From Adenophora triphylla var. japonica (taxonomy: Eukaryota > Streptophyta > Magnoliopsida > Asterales > Campanulaceae): a stretch of DNA of 64,000 nt. The stretch covers positions 101,153-165,152 of the forward strand of contig JAFEMH010005380.1 in NCBI GenBank assembly GCA_022495995.1. The letters run 5' to 3'. This document shows, in pieces, positions 23,501 to 35,999 of the stretch (its first letter is position 1; the number at the start of each line of letters is the position of its first letter). The notes under the pieces were generated by a model. The model was not told where the DNA came from, did no database searches, and saw nothing but the letters and a program-made list of their open reading frames with translations. Position numbers and translations under genes: made by a program.

Positions 23501-26500
23501 ATCTTTAGTTTGAGAAACATCATTTTTTGCAGAGGAAACAAAAAGACACCATTCATCTTACAACACGGGGCCATCTCTCAACCAGCTTTTAGATATATTG
23601 TTAGTTTACGTTCGTATTTTGAATATGGAAAGTCATGAGTTCAAGCCATCCTACATAAATCTGTTGCTCAATTTTATTCCTTTTTGTAGCAAGACTGTTC
23701 CCCAGATTATTATTGAGATGCACCAAGTTATGCTGGATTTCTGTCTCTAAGTGTCCTAGAGTTTCACTCATACTAGATCTTCAATTTTTTGTGTCTTTAC
23801 TCGGACATCACTGAAAATAGATTGTGGTGGATGCAAGGGAAATAGCAGTCTTCCCAAGGAACTTGTTCTCAAAACATCCAAATCCATATGGATATTAAGT
23901 AAATTCAAGAAGGGTTTATCATCTGTTGCTTTTTGTGAAGCATGTAACATAACCTCCATATTAGGCGTCGTTACTAATAATACTTGCAACAAGAACCTCG
24001 CATAATTTTTCATAACATCATTTTTTAAAGGCAAGGTCCTTGCCTTGAGTGCCTTTGCCATTTCTCTCACATACAACAACAACAATAACAGCAAAGCCTT
24101 AGTCCCAAAAGGACATGGGGTGGGCTAACATGAATCAAAATATGGACTCGCCGAAGAAGAGGTGAGAAAACATTGACAAAGTGGAAAGATGGGAATTATT
24201 TTTGCCAAGTGTCTTAACAGAGAGTGTAAGATGACCATTTATATTCCTGGCTTTCTGAATACTTGTCATTACTTTTTACATTATGGCGAAGCCTTCCCTT
24301 GGGCAGAAGATGCCCCTCCTTGATATTTAAACTTTTTCAAAAGAACAAAGAACAAACTATTTTGGTTTTCTGATACAGATCTCATTTCTTCCTAAAGATG
24401 ACAGATTGATTTTAGTTACAAGCTCTGAGGTTGTTGAGCTTTATCGCCTACGATAAGGAGAAATTTCTTATCCATCAAGCCTTTCAAACCTATATTAGCT
24501 ATATTTTGGAGATATCCTAAGCAGATGGGTCCCTAATGTGTATGGAAGCTTGTTGACTCTAACTTGCCAAAAGCATAGTAGCGAAGAATTGTTGTTAGTC
24601 CCCAACACACACACACGCAGTGCCCACACCTGATATTTACTTGCTTCTAAATCTGATAGAACTTGCTTCGTCACTTCTCCCATGAAACGACCTGGATAAA
24701 AATGGAAAAGGAATATATGATTCATGTTACAAGCGTGTTACAAGGCAAATAATTACCAAGGATGTAAAAGCAATTCGAATGATAATTATAAAGCTAAGAA
24801 AGTGACAAGATCACAAGAATAATAACACGTGTCTTTAATCTCGAATGCAACTCCAATAAGTCAAGAAAAAACACACACCTTTCACCATCAATAGACAAAG
24901 ACACCAAATGCATAAAAGTGTTATCGACATGTGGGAAGGAAAACTATTTCCTCTTGCCCAAAATGAGCATCCTTTCATGGTATTTGAAGGAAACTAAGGA
25001 AGTCGACTCTTAAGCAATTTTAGTAGCACCTGCACATAAATTATCCTTGGGTTTCACCGTATTTATACAAGTGTACAGTAAGGACATGGTAGTTGGCAAG
25101 GTAACCTTATTAGCTTCATTAGGAAATGGACACTCATTTTGAAACAAAAGTTTCTAAGAAATGGACCCTTGTTCCGGGGCGGGGGAGCGTTAAAGAAGTA
25201 CTTTAGGGAATTGTCTGAGAAGGTAATGGAGGAATCCAGCCCACTGAAATTAAATGTGGATTCCCAAACAAGTAAACAAAGCTAGACAAAAGCATTTACT
25301 TTCGAAGGGACTTCAGATTTCCAGAAGTTACTACGAATGAACTTTGAGCAATAATTATAGGTTGATTTAATTATACTAATGTAAATCTAAAACTTGTAAT
25401 TGATACACCACCAACAATACTATCGATAACAAGTTTTACATTTTCATTAGGATAATTCAAGAAACCTAAAATAATTGCTCAAAGTTAATTCGCAGTAACG
25501 GCAAAAAAAGTGGGAAGATCATTTTGGGACAGAGGGAGTACCACTTTAGAAATGCAAAACACAATGTTCTTAAAACTGTCTACTATGAAGAGGTGGAGAG
25601 ATATACACGTCTTCAATGCAACTAAGGAAGAAGACCAAGGATAAAACAAAAGGAAAACCATTTCATGTTGCATAAATCATAATATTCAATCTTCAAAACC
25701 AAATGCAAAGGTGTGTTGTGTTATGTTTCACAACAAACCTTGAATTAGGTTGTCCTGCTTTAAAAAGATCTCTCTGAGCCTGCTCTGTCCACAAGGATTA
25801 TACTTGAGATTGAATTTGTCAAATCGATGAAATGTACTCTTGTCCGCGTGAACATCCAGTAAATCAACATTAAGATCATACCTGTAATGCCAATGTTAAT
25901 AGTGACAGAGAATATTCCTAAAATTAAATCAAGGGAGTAGAGTTTATTCTTACCCAGTTAAGTCCAAACTCTCAAAAACTTCCTTCAGCGTAAGATACTG
26001 CCCATCACGGAATATGACAACCTGCATTAGCAAAGAATAAACACCAGAAATGAACTGGATCAACTATGCCCGCAACAACACTAAATAAAAGGTACTCCCT
26101 CCGTTCCTTCATGAATGTCCAAATTTCACTTAGGGGACATTCTGGAAATGTTTACTTTTTGTACAATTAGAAGGCAAAGATTAATAAGTATTCTTGTTTT
26201 CCACTTCCAAACGTTTAATTTTGCAAGTAAAAAGTGACTAGTGAAAAAATTGGCAAAAAACATTTAGGGACAAAGTTTTTTCCAAAAATGACATTCATTG
26301 TGGGACAGATTTCTTGAAAATGGACATTCATTTAGGGATAGAGGGAGTATAGTTACTTGAATAAAATTTATAACAGTTCCAGAATAATCCACAACAATGC
26401 CTATACCTCATCTGGTTCTTTCCTTAATTTGGACTTAATGAAGCGTAGAAGATGCTTCTGATTCATGCAAGCGGAGTGGTGAACATGCGTGTCAACTTTT

Positions 26501-28600
26501 CTAATATTGTAGAAATCACGATGTGATGCACTCTTTTGAGCTAGAAACTCCCGATCTGCATTGACTAACAAATGAAGGCGGAATTTCTGTGCGGAATTCA
26601 GTATAAAATGCAAGCACAACATAAATATAAGAAAGAATGGCCAGTCACGATAAATTTCTGGAAAATGTTACCTCCTCAAGAAATCGCAGCCGATGATGAC
26701 AAGCAGATCGCACATTTCCAATGGATATTATTTTTAAGAGGTGATGCATGTCTGTGAAAAAGGTAGTTGAACTTGCAACAGGAAAAAGTTCAACAGGATC
26801 TATTTATAGATTAAAAGAAGAAATAATCAGCAAAATATTTCAATAAATGAAACATAGCATACAAAACTCAAACAGTCCACCTTGTCGTAGAGTAGGAAAA
26901 TGGAAGTAATTAATCTCGTCATTATTTGAGCTTACCACTTTGACTTGCGTAGACACGTACAACTCCATCTTCCATTCTGAAGTGGTGCTGCTTGCAAAAT
27001 CAGAGAAAAACTGTATTCAACTCTCTCGAAAAATAATTATATTGCTTAATTGACTACCTACAAATAAAATATAGAAGCATCAGCATTAAAATTAATGACT
27101 AGTGGACTACTCACAGCAGTTGCTTCAACAGGGGCGAAGTGAAATGGATCTTTGAGGATATCTGATGACTTTGTTTCTCCTGCAGGTTCTTTCCTCCATG
27201 GAGCAACTTTTTCCCTGAAAACAAACTTCTCCCGCAGATCTAGGCACTCACGTATCATCTTCCGTACTTCCTCGTCTTCAATGTTCATCGATTCTGCATT
27301 CAGATATTTAGACATGCAAGAAAACACATTAAGCAAAAAGCACCATACTTTCCCAACACAAACTAGATAAGAAAAACCACACCAACTAAAATACTACTCA
27401 ATCTGTCCTACTTGAAGAGGAATGTATTCCTTTTTGGCCGTCTAATCAGAAGAGTAACTTTCATTTTTGGGCAATCCTTTTTCAATCAATTGATTATACT
27501 AACCTTTGTTTCCCATCTAGTTTAAATTTGAATGTTGCCTCCTTGTTTGAATTAAATGTTTTGAGGGGAAATTTAGAGAATTAATCAATTGTCAACCACT
27601 TTTCTTAATTTGCGTGTTTGGTCAAGCCACACCTCTTCAAGTGGGACGGAGGAAATAATAGCCAGTAGAACCTTGTACCATTAAGGCGACAACTACCGTT
27701 ACACCCGTGCGTTACGCACTTATAAAATGGATTTTTCTAATGGTGGGTGGGGAGTTGCTTAGTGTGTGAATGATGAGTTTTTCGAATTGGTGTAATTGTG
27801 ACAGATAGGGATAGATATGTCATTTGGTATTATAGTTTTTGAGGTAGTTGTGGCGTCATAAATTCTGCATTTATTACATCTATAGATTGAGAAAATGTAT
27901 TTGGCCAATTTTCTGTCTAGGGGGAAGTTTGGGTGGGAAAAACTCAAGAAGTGCTCTATGCACTTCAACTTTTATATAGTGATAGATGTGATGGTTTTGA
28001 GAATATACATGTGGATAATAATACCACATATGAACTAGCTGAAGTAATTTGTTCAAATAGAAAAGAAGATTTAAGCAAGAGAAGATAATAAAATACCTTC
28101 CCCAGCACACAGCAACTCTGACACCAAAGAAAAGGAAGAAATAGACAATCACTTTGGATGGAGTACCAAAAAGATAAAAAAGAATGTCGAGAGAAGATGC
28201 TCAAACAAACAAAATTTGAAATTCTCTTGGTCATCCCAAAGATCAACCACAAGTGAACCTAAAAGTAAAACGACTCTAATACAGAAACAAGTTGAAGAAT
28301 AGAAGGCAAGAAAGTTAAACCAGTAAACTCTTTTGGAATTGGAAATTGAGATACCGTGCACCATAGTTGTGATGGGTAAAATTGTGCTCGCATGGATGGG
28401 ATCATTCCCAACAATTTGCATGGAGGTTGTGCCTGCCTTCTCATTCCCATTATCTACATCTGCACCACCTTCAATTGTACTTCCTCTAATTATTTGAACT
28501 TGAACACGGTTAGCACTTTCAGCCTCTGATGGAAGGAGGGATGGATTTTGATTGCTCGAGTATATATCCTGCAATATCATAACAAAATTAACTTTCCGTC

Positions 28601-28658
<58 letters not shown>

Positions 28659-31652
28659 TTTGAGCTCAGGCGAGTAACCTTACTGTTAGCATACTCACAC
28701 ACTCTAGTTGGGTATACAAAAGGAGGACAGCACAAAAAGTAAAGTGATAAACTAATTAGATTATATAAAACACTTATATAGAAAATTACATGCTGAGAAG
28801 AAGTAATCATGCTCTCATAGGTATACTGATTGTCTTCTCCAGTTGCGAGCTCTGTTCTCTCATCATCAGAATCTTCAGCACCTTCAAAAGCATAACTACC
28901 CGGGGATCTTGGAGTCAATAGCCTGCCAACAGACCCCACTCTCATCATAGACCCTGAATCATGATCAAGTTGATCTTCCCCTTCAGAATTAATCAAAATT
29001 TACTATAAAACAAAATTTTGAGCAGTTAGATGCAATATAAAGCAGAAACTTTCATTACGGCTGTGAGTCTGAAGTTCTCAATTGTATTTTCCAGGGTTCT
29101 GAATCTTTATTTCTTTCAGTCATAACCATAAGTGTCTGTTACAATGGAACTGAATATGATCCCAATGCTACAGCATGGTATTGAAGTATTCCTGCTGTAA
29201 CAGTTTCTTAAGTTTCCTGTATACTCCAATTTCGGTATACAACTATACCGATTACAGTTCAACATGAAACCTCACAAAGTTCAGTTACACTCTGTGATGC
29301 TCAGACCCTTCTATTTTGCCAAAGTACCCGTGTCCAAAGGATAGGACATGGGTGTGGGTGTGGGTATGGGTGTGGCTATTTTACACTAAATTTGGTGTAA
29401 TTTCTTAAAATTTTCCGTACCCGTGTCGGACACTCGTAACCGAGTCCGAGCATCATAGGTTATACTTGGGATTAAATATACCTTTTTGATTGAACCGATT
29501 GATAAAAAATGTTTATTGATGGTTTTCTTTTTTTTTCTTCTTCTTTGGGTTGATAAACGTTAGAATTCACTAAATAAGATGGAATGTGAAAAGTAGAACA
29601 AGCTATCTACCAAGAGATTGAAGGAGGGAAAGTAATTTTTAATGGCGTAAGTAGGAGGACAAGCTGTCCACCAAAAGAATGAAGAGATGAGCAAAATGAC
29701 AACTATCATGGTCCAACTTGATTTAGTTGTCATGATTTTGAAAATTGTAATCAATCCTATCCCATACTGTCCTTTCGGCTTCCTTGATTTCAATTTTATG
29801 ATTACTATTGTTACTGGGTCAAGTTAGAATCGTCTGATTCACATCTTAAGATGCTAATACATTGGCTGATCCAAGAAAAACAAGACCGTATCACAAGTGT
29901 ACAAGTTTCTGCAAAGTACTGAAGCTTATTTTCAATAAGTACGTCTACCATAAAAGTTTTAGCCAGTGTGTATTCTTGAAATTTCAAATATTGTTTTGCG
30001 TTCAAAATCAGTTTAAAACACTTGGCTGGATGTTGGATAGAAGAAAAGTCAGTTATGGTTGCATAAAAGATTAGTAAACTTCAAAAGGAATTTCTGCATG
30101 AAAAATATGCAAAAGAGCATATATTGAGGTTCACTCAAACCTGTATGTAACTAATTTGTGTTATTCTTTCAAAGAAAATTGACATTTCAGTTGAGGGCTA
30201 CCCTATAGTACATTGTTAAGTGTTGAAATCAAAATGACATTCACCTGATTACCAAACAAAAGAAATTTTGTATTAAAATGATATGATGCCAATTTCCTGC
30301 AATTATTATCACATACGAGGCCATAAGTATGAGGTTGAAGGCTCATTTAATATCATGCATTTTGCAAATCATACTTTTCAGTATCTCCTCGAGTTTGTAC
30401 CACCGATGTTACGGACATCCTGAAGGAAAAGGAATTTTGTTTACATATAGGTCTCCACTAACGAGGATTATAACATTGGATTTGTTATTTCTTGTTTTCC
30501 ACTCATACAATATACAGTTTAATCAGGCTAGGGATGGCTGTGACCTATAATAGCCTAAGGACCTAAGGCCTTAACTGAGCTGTGCATGTCATTGAGTCCA
30601 CTGTAGTGCTGCTCATTGAGAGGCTTAGGATCATATTTAATGTGATTCGTGAGAATTTTATTTCTTAATATACTCGTATAATATATTATCTTCTGTATCC
30701 TACTCAAAAAGGGTTAAACTTCAGACAATCTTAAAGGCACAAGCAAAATCAGTACTTTGCTTTTTTGTCCAAACAACAAGGAATAAAGAGAAAACCCTTG
30801 GCAATCAAACTTAGCGAAAAACAGTACTTCAATGGGGTGGGGAACTTCAAATAGCAATATCACATAAGTTTTGTTCCACTAACAAGGACACAAAGTAAGA
30901 ATTTCTACGTAAAAGCATCTAGCATTAGGAGTTAGGGCTAGGCATCAACATAATGATGCTTGTTCATAATGTAGCTTGTTTTAACATACTTTCAGGCAGT
31001 GTTAGCATGAACCCAATATGTCACGTCATCCAAACACCTACAATGAAAACTGCCAAATTAATTGAACACTGCCTAAGTTCTTGAGTTCTACAAAAACCTG
31101 ATATACTTTCGCTTTCAAAATAGAAAAACTTTCAACACTCGAATGCATATTATATAGGTTAAATTTTCAATCTCAATAACTCTTGAAAATAAAATATAAG
31201 AGAATACCGTCTCTATCCGTTCGAAGAGGCGGTAGACCAGAGGACATCAAATTGAGTTTATCCAAAGACGCTGATAAAGCAATAGCCCCACTGCTCGCAT
31301 TTTCACTCAACCATTCGTTCGATACACCTGCATTCGGCAACGACGACGAAACTCTATAGGAATCCAACACATTGTGATTGTCGACCGACGGTTGCAGCTC
31401 GTCGCCGTCGTCTTTCCAGTTATTACCATCACCGTCAAGTTCCCGATCATCATTGTAGTCTTCTCCATCGGAGATGATGAAGTTGGCGGCGGAGGAAAGG
31501 GACTTGCGGCGGAGCTTGATGAGGCGGTCGAGAACTTGGTCAACGCTTCGTTTGTGGATGTAGAAGGCGGAGATAGCCATTACTGAAGCTCCGAAGAGAG
31601 TTGCTATTGCGACGTGGATTGGTGATAATGAGGACGACGAAGATGAGTCCAT
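17554..31652 (-). CDS. AMPD: AMP deaminase (EC 3.5.4.6), 19 exons, 886 aa
   Basis: Converts AMP to IMP and ammonia in purine nucleotide interconversion; the Arabidopsis orthologue is FAC1/AMPD, needed for embryo development. Minus-strand exons: 31652-31208, 28980-28790, 28568-28355, 27293-27115, 26990-26936, 26799-26672, 26586-26407, 26021-25954, 25881-25739, 24691-24630, 23178-23065, 22001-21861, 20960-20808, 20434-20381, 20289-20179, 19252-19079, 18996-18916, 18030-17932, 17622-17554. All junctions are GT-AG and in phase (2661 nt). The N-terminus has a membrane-spanning stretch ([19 protein letters not shown]), then a Ser/Asp-rich variable region over exons 1-3. The catalytic half holds [20 protein letters not shown] (zinc ligands, exon 7), [19 protein letters not shown] (exon 15) and [14 protein letters not shown] (catalytic Asp pair, exon 16). 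The length is close to FAC1 (839 aa). Least certain are the exon 2 acceptor (28980) and the exon 5 acceptor (26990 or 26987). Introns hold several MITEs. Confidence 0.95.
18755..18860. mobile_element. Short Stowaway MITE in AMP deaminase intron
   Basis: The left end TACTCCATCTGTTCCAAAAT and right end ATTTTGGGACGGAGGGAGTA are inverted. The arms AATGAATGTC / GACATTCATT also pair. At 106 bp it is among the shortest here. It lies between exons 17 and 18, beginning 56 bp beyond the exon 17 donor in genomic order. Confidence 0.8.
21451..21702. mobile_element. Stowaway MITE, hairpin subfamily, in AMP deaminase intron 12
   Basis: Ends TACTACCCTCCGTCCCACCT and AGGTGGGATGGAGGGAGTA pair. Long arms (CTAGTGGTCAAACGGATG / CATCCGTTTGACCACTAG) continue inward, so most of the element is one inverted repeat. 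Confidence 0.85.
25323..25540. mobile_element. MITE remnant with Stowaway right end in AMP deaminase intron 9
   Basis: The right end is TTTTGGGACAGAGGGAGTA. Inside is an imperfect palindrome (AACTTTGAGCAATAATT at about 25340 against AATAATTGCTCAAAGTT at about 25470). The left Stowaway terminus is not recognisable. Confidence 0.55.
26093..26349. mobile_element. Stowaway MITE in AMP deaminase intron 7
   Basis: Ends TACTCCCTCCGTTCCTTCAT and TTTAGGGATAGAGGGAGTA flank GAATGTCC / GGACATTC arms. It is inserted about 57 bp from exon 7 and 72 bp from exon 8. Confidence 0.82.
27392..27657. mobile_element. Diverged Stowaway MITE in AMP deaminase intron 3
   Basis: Left end TACTACTCAATCTGTCCTAC and right end GTGGGACGGAGGAAATA are diverged termini. 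The neighbouring arms CTTGAAGAGG / CCTCTTCAAG pair exactly. Confidence 0.72.
28602..28657. repeat. (TA)n microsatellite in AMP deaminase intron 2
   Basis: About 28 pure TA units lie 34 bp upstream, in transcript sense, of exon 3. It sits close to the branch-point region and may vary in length between individuals. Confidence 0.95.
29335..29380. repeat. GGGTGTGGGTATGG short tandem run
   Basis: Five imperfect hexamer units GGGTGT/GGGTAT occur in AMP deaminase intron 1. It is a local G-rich minisatellite with nothing else attached. Confidence 0.6.
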
Positions 31653-31988
31653 GGCGGTGGCGGTTGCCGGTTGCCGGTTGGTCAGTTTCGGGGTTCAGGT
31701 GAATTTTGGTTTCAGGAAGAAGATTATTGAAGAAAGAGGCGAGAAAAGGGAGGATCAAAGAAATTTGGGCCCACGGATTAGTTAGTGGGCTTTAGTCAGT
31801 GCGGTCCATGATTGTGGTTCAGTTGTTATCAAACTAATTTCAATTAAAAATGTCTTGCATAATGGGCTTTATCAGCATCCGATCCGGACCTGACCCACTT
31901 GAGCAAATCCAAATATAACAAAATTAATTGTAGTCTTTACCAATTTGAGCCTAAGACTCTCGGCACCTTAAATCCCTTCTATATGGCA

Positions 31989-32262
31989 TACTCCCTTCGA
32001 CCCATAACAAGCGACACACTTTGTCATTTTGGGCGTCCCACTAATAAGTCATACTTTCTAAAATGAAAAAGAATCTTTACTATTCCCTCCACTCATTCTC
32101 TCTCCTACATTATTATAATACTCACAACACCATTATAATTTACTATTCTCTCCTACTTAACTATCTACACTCACAAAACATCAACCTTTTTCACTTTTTC
32201 TTTAATTTTCGTGCGTAACAGTAACTAGTAACTGCGTCGCTTGTTATGTATCGGAGGGAGTA
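31989..32262. mobile_element. Stowaway MITE near the AMP deaminase promoter
   Basis: Ends TACTCCCTTCGACCCATAAC and GTTATGTATCGGAGGGAGTA, with arms AAGCGACAC / GTCGCTTG, form the inverted termini. It starts about 340 bp upstream of the AMP deaminase start codon. Confidence 0.83.
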
Positions 32263-33189
32263 TGTATAATATGTTTGTTGTCCGTAGATTTGTGTAGCTC
32301 CGTGGTTATGGAATTTGGAACTGGTTTTTGTAACACCTCATTATAGCAAATTAATGAGCGGTCGCGGTCTGGATCGATACAAATCCTTCTTGTTTCGTAA
32401 ACATATGGTCTAGATAATTTTGATGTTCGATATATTCAACGATTATGAAAGTGTTTTGAACCGAATATTATGCAAAATAACTCACCGAATAGTCAAATGT
32501 TCTGAGGACAAATGGCCGGGAGATCATTAAAAAGAGAATAGACTGAGATAAAAAAGATTGAATTTTCCGGATATTATCCGTGTCAAGTTTCAATCAATGT
32601 CCATGTCCCCCATAGTGTAACGGAGCTTCAACATGCTTGACAATGATTTTAATTATATTTATTGTTCACGAAAATCAAGTCGACTGCGAAATTTAATTGA
32701 CTAAATTAAAAAGAAAATATAATAATTTGGCATGCGTCATATATATTGATAGTGGTCCGGTCCAAATGGGTCACATTTAAAATAAGGTGTAGTGACATTG
32801 ATAGTCATCTTATTCAATTATTGATGTTCCGTTGTTCACACTTGCTAGTTGCTTCAATACATTTTCCTTGCTATCTACGTGTCAAAATAACTATTAAAAA
32901 TAATTATTATTACTTTTAATTTAAATAAATTTAAATAATTTTCTAAAAATTTATTTTGTAACAAAAAAAGAGTTATACATCTTAAGTAAAAAGAATATTT
33001 GCTCTGAAAAAATTAATATATACTCCCTTCCTTCGTCCTAACTAAACTGCACATTTTTACCAAAATGAGTGTCTCAATTTAAACTATATTTTAAAATAAA
33101 AAAATTATATTTTGTTTCTCGAGTCACTTTCACACTCACAATAAATTTTAACTTAGGTTATAAAGATTTTGAATTTGATTAGACAATAA
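32263..33189. other. AT-rich intergenic stretch
   Basis: One partial Stowaway left end (TACTCCCTTCCTTCGTCC) lies near 33021 without a clear partner. I see no coding regions. Confidence 0.4.
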
Positions 33190-34070
33190 GGGGACGTTTG
33201 GTTGGAAGGAAAGTGGGGAAAAGGAATGGAAAATTTCCTCTTTTTCATTCCTTTCCCCTGTTTGGTTCAAAGATTTTAAAAAAAAAATTCCGAAGGAAAG
33301 TTGAATTCCTTCAAATGAAGGAATTCAACTTTCCTTCACAAAAGTGATGGAATCTTCAATTCCGAAGGGCAATGGAAAAAAAAATTTTTTTTGACCAAAA
33401 TATCCCCAAACCCTACCCACCCCTACCCCCTACCCAGCCCCACCCAGCCCCTATGCCCCACCCCCACCCCCCACCCCCCACCCCCCAACGAATTTTTTTT
33501 TTAAATTTTTTTTCTGCCTACCTTCCCCCCCCACCCTACCCTCCCCCCCCACCCTACCCCCCACCCCCACAAAAATTTTTTTTATTTTTTTTCTACCCCC
33601 CCCCCACAAATTTTTTTTTTTTATTTTTTTTTCGCCACCCTCCCCCCACCCACCCCACCCCCCACCCCCCACGAATTTTTTTTTTTTTTCCCGCCTACCC
33701 ACCCCCCACCCTATCCTCACCCCCCACCCCCACGAATTTTTTTTTTTCCGCCTACCCCCCACCCCACCCCCACGAAAAAAATTTTTTTTTACTCATTTTA
33801 CATACCCCCTACCTACCCCCCACCCCCTCCCAATTTTTTTTTTTTTAAAAAGGATAAATTGGTTATTTTATATGCTTTCATTTCATTCCTATAATTTATA
33901 TTTTCAAATCAAACATGATTTGTCAAGGAATTGAATGACAATTTCATTCCATTTCGTGTCAACCAAACGGAGGGGCTTGACCAGTTTTTTTCCATTCCAA
34001 TTCTTTAAGAAATTCAATTTCATTGACAATTCCATTCCTTCACTTTTTTTCCATCGAATCAAACGCCTCC
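33190..34070. mobile_element. TAA-flanked Tourist-like element with C-rich/T-rich core
   Basis: Left end GGGGACGTTTGGTTGGAAGG and right end, read inward, GGAGGCGTTTGATTCGATGG are inverted and flanked by TAA (33187-33189 and 34071-34073), the size of a PIF/Harbinger target duplication. GGAATGGAA / TTCCATTCC motifs recur in both arms. The centre (33405-33845) alternates C-rich runs such as CCCCACCCCC with T runs of 8-14. Confidence 0.72.
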
Positions 34071-35265
34071 TAATGGTGTTAAAAAGAAGTTGAGGAATGG
34101 AATGAAATTCTAGAAGGTTAGGATGAAATGGGAAAGGAAATCAATCAAGTTTCCTATTTGTGAAAAGTAAAAGACATCATATTCATGATGATGATGAACA
34201 AATTAAAGTGCAAAAAGACAAAAATAATATTGTGGCTTTTATTTGAGATTGCAATAATCAAGAAATCAATTCAAGTTTAAATTGTAAATCATTATCTTAT
34301 AGAAAAGAAAGGTACTTGTATACAAATTGAGAGGCACTAACATTATGATTGGCATGCACATTATCCTTGATTTGTTAACTAACCGATATAAAGTTGTTCA
34401 ACGTTTTCGGTTTCGATTTTCAAAGGGTATTTGATTCGTAAATTTCTTTTATGACAAATCACCCTCCCTTTGATTTTTCAATAAATCGTAATGATTCGAA
34501 AGTTTTTATACAGTAGTATATAATAATGAATATAGTATTATTATATTTATAAATATGTGAATATAATACTGTATCTATAATACAACATGATAAATGAACT
34601 TCTCGAACATTATAATACTTTTTTTAAACTTTTCGGTCACTCTCTTTTCTTCAAAAGATGATCTTTCTAGTCAATGTTAGGCATGTGGCATAAAAAAACA
34701 CTCTCCATCCATACAGCATCGGGATAAATGGCGCACTTTCCTTTTTGTTCACCTCAAAATAAATGACGTGTTTATAATTAGGAAATAAAAGTAGTACAAT
34801 TTGTCTGTATAAACTAATAAAACACATCTCTTAAAAATATTGACAAGTTAAATATGATATTATTACAGAGAACAAAAAGAGGGAGTAGCAAATTGGTGCA
34901 CAAAAGCATTTACATGCGACAAGAATTTGAGAAAGGATTCCAAAGCAAAAATAAAATATAGACAAACCTTACTCTAGAAAAAGACTATCGCAACCATAAG
35001 AATTTGAGAAAGGATTCCATCTATCTTTTCTTTTTCCATTTTTCTCATGCAACCATTAAAAATTAAGAGTAAATGTAAGTATAAATAAAGATATAATAAT
35101 AAAAGAGCATTAAAAAGCTACTACCTCCCTTTCAATTTAAGTTTCTTATTTTTTTTTAATATATTTTATATTAAAGTTTTTAATTGTTTTATTATTTAAA
35201 ATGAACAATTGGACCACTTGTCATTTAAAAAAAAAAACTTTTTGTCCACTTTCTTTCTTATCTTT
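34071..35265. other. Intergenic, MITE remnants only
   Basis: A decayed Stowaway-like pair is suggested by CTCTCCATCCATACAGC near 34702 and AAAAAGAGGGAGTAG near 34872. A lone left end (CTACCTCCCTTTCAATTTAA) occurs near 35122. Otherwise it is AT-rich with no coding signal. Confidence 0.4.
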
Positions 35266-35551
35266 TACTCCCTCCGTTCCACGTCATTGTGAACCATTTT
35301 TTCGGGCACAATAATTAAGAAATATTATTAAGATAATGAAAATGTGTGGTAGGAAATGAAGAGAGAGAATAAGTGAAGTTAATAGTAGGTTGGTTGAATA
35401 AATTGTATGGTGAAAAATGAAGAGAGAGAATGAGTGAGTGGGGTAGGGTGAATATAAAATAATAAATTTGTTTCCATTTTGGATAGTTTGCATTCACATG
35501 GAGCGGACCAAAATGAAAATAAGTTTACATTCACGTAAAACGGAGGAAGTA
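35266..35551. mobile_element. Stowaway MITE
   Basis: Left end TACTCCCTCCGTTCCACGTC and right end TTTACATTCACGTAAAACGGAGGAAGTA share inverted termini. The body has the GAGAGAGAATGAGTG motif of the subfamily found at 7.6 and 8.3 kb. Confidence 0.8.
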
Positions 35552-35625
35552 TTTTTTATACTCATAATATTTACATTTTCTTAATTTTCGTACCCAATAT
35601 TACACAGGGAGGTATAGCCGTATAG

Positions 35626-35977
35626 TAGGGATGGCCAAACCGGACCGAAACCGGAAAATCGGACCGGAACCGGCCCGGAAAAACCCGGAACCGCCATGAA
35701 CCGGGGAGAAAACCGGAACCGGTTTGGAGGCGGGCCGGTTAAGGTTCACCAAATTGGTGAACCGGACCGAAAAAAGCCCGGAACCGGACGAAAATTTGTT
35801 GTTTTTCAATAGAACCGGCCTGAAAAAGCCCGGAACCGGATCAAAACAGTGAGAAAACCGGAACCGGATAACCGGAACCGTAAGAAAAGCGGGCCGGTTA
35901 AGATTCACCTCCTCACCAAATCGAAACCGACGATTCAAGGCTCAGAATCGGAATCGGATCGAATTTGGTCATCCCTA
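35626..35977. mobile_element. hAT-type MITE with 8-bp target duplication and GGAACCGG core
   Basis: The termini TAGGGATGGCCAAA and, read inward, TAGGGATGACCAAA are inverted. They are flanked by a perfect 8-bp direct repeat CCGTATAG (35618-35625 and 35978-35985), as hAT transposases make. The inside is a run of GGAACCGG / CCGGTTCC and AAAACCGG motifs on both strands. It sits beside a Stowaway right end at 35985-35999. Confidence 0.88.
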
Positions 35978-35999
35978 CCGTATAGGGACGGAGGGAGTA

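Noticed and set aside
33372..33848. 158-codon Pro/Phe-rich protein
   Set aside because: It is translation of alternating C and T runs in a transposon core.
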